Source: Akkermansia sp.
GTDB lineage: Bacteria > Verrucomicrobiota > Verrucomicrobiia > Verrucomicrobiales > Akkermansiaceae
Assembly: GCA_017415555.1 (NCBI GenBank)
Contig: JAFQGF010000020.1
Span: 29,299-93,298 of the forward strand
Reading direction: 5' to 3'
DNA length: 64,000 bases
Below, in pieces: positions 63,728-64,000 of the stretch (position 1 is its first letter; each line of letters starts with the position of its first letter). Under the pieces are notes generated by a model, which was given only the letters and a program-made list of their open reading frames with translations, was not told the origin of the DNA and made no database searches. A program made the position numbers and the translations under genes.

Positions 63728-63807
63728 GCCGGCTTGGCGGAATTGGTAGACGCGCTCGACTCAAAATCGAGTTCGAAAGAGTGTGGGTTCGAGTCCCACA
63801 GCCGGTA
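63728..63807 (+). tRNA. tRNA-Leu (anticodon CAA)
   Basis: An 80-base cloverleaf: acceptor GCCGGCT/AGCCGGT with G-U end pair and discriminator A, D-arm with GGTAGACGC as in leucine tRNAs, anticodon stem CTCGA/TCGAG with loop CTCAAAA (anticodon CAA, reads UUG), an extended variable arm, and T-loop TTCGAGT. CCA is not encoded. Confidence 0.95.
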
Positions 63808-63825
63808 TTAAGAATCCCGTTGAAA

Positions 63826-63860
63826 AGAGCGGCAGTTTTTCGACTGCCGCTCTCTCTTTT
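63826..63860 (+). terminator. Terminator after tRNA-Leu
   Basis: AGAGCGGCAGT (63826-63836) pairs with ACTGCCGCTCT (63843-63853), followed by CTCTTTT. The putative intron begins directly after it. Confidence 0.82.
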
Positions 63861-63861
63861 G

Positions 63862-64000
63862 GTACGTCAGGCATGACACGTAACTGGGGTGAGAGTCCCC
63901 AATGAGCCGCTGACAGGGCGGAATCAAATAGCCAAAGGCAACTGCGTCACAGTAATGTGGGGTGGGAAGGAAGCCGGAGGCGAAACACAGACAGGATGAA
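63862..64000 (+). mobile_element. 5' end of a probable group II intron, cut by window edge
   Basis: From GTACG at 63862 the sequence has features seen at the 5' end of bacterial group II introns: a GGGGTGAGAGTCCCC hairpin at 63886-63900, a stretch TAGCCAAAGGCAACTG, then GAAGGAAGCCGGAGGCGAA near 63966-63984 and ACAGGATGAA at the edge, as in domain I of introns that encode a reverse transcriptase. The reverse transcriptase gene would lie beyond the window. The element starts directly after a terminator T-run, which is the insertion habit of some intron classes. The exact 5' boundary is a guess. Confidence 0.62.

Noticed and set aside
1..64000. CRISPR array
   Set aside because: No regularly spaced direct repeats with unique spacers were seen; the repeats present are protein-coding paralogues and one palindromic element.

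Overview
The window looks like a moderately GC-rich Gram-negative chromosome, most likely a host-associated Verrucomicrobiota (an Akkermansiaceae-type gut bacterium). This is inferred from gene content: an OprB-type porin, GH29 fucosidase, GH18 glycosidase, Bacteroidetes/Verrucomicrobia-style AddAB, many secreted proteins with SHD1-like and PDZ modules, and several start codons only a few bases from strong -10 boxes. No rRNA is present, so the taxonomic call is inference.

Layout. 1-4683: 3' part of rsgA and a large SNF2-family helicase. 4772-7695: a small CxxC protein and an autotransporter. 7781-16372 (minus): AddA/AddB-like recombination nuclease-helicase and a tryptophanase-family lyase with its own promoter. 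16520-18714: three tightly spaced unknown genes. 18829-20184: ESS/GltS-type transporter. 20885-21242: a palindromic repeat element with terminal inverted repeats. Then tRNA-Ser(UGA), tRNA-Arg(CCG) and GAPDH. 22999-24790: an ECF-type sigma factor, a membrane protein and a PDZ protein with 1-bp overlaps.

24960-47751 (minus) is the most striking region: a tightly packed 14-gene unit of about 22.8 kb. It is built from four tandem copies of a three-gene cassette, read as C, B, A, followed by a PDZ protein and a protein resembling two degenerate FKBP halves. Every product starts with a probable signal peptide. A is a large helical protein, in some copies with SHD1-like and thioredoxin-like tails. 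B is SHD1-like plus a thioredoxin-like module without CxxC. C carries a GCHGS-type signature. One A gene is split by a single-base change in a C homopolymer. I do not recognise the system.

47884-52449: OprB-like porin, then feoA-feoB-Cys-rich protein, where FeoB carries a DUF805-like insertion and the promoter holds DtxR/IdeR-like inverted repeats. 52532-54804: a leaderless two-gene operon of a GH18 glycosidase with an IdeS/Mac-like cysteine protease, a pairing that recalls the IgG-degrading EndoS/IdeS pair of streptococci. 54908-59913: formate/nitrite-type channel, topoisomerase IV subunit A, alpha-L-fucosidase and a kinase-like protein lacking catalytic residues. 60068-63579: argH, a Sel1-repeat protein and a class I aminotransferase. 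The window ends with tRNA-Leu(CAA), its terminator, and what looks like the 5' end of a group II intron placed directly after the terminator.

Promoters of the form TTGACA-like, 17 bp, TATAAT-like are readable in front of many genes.
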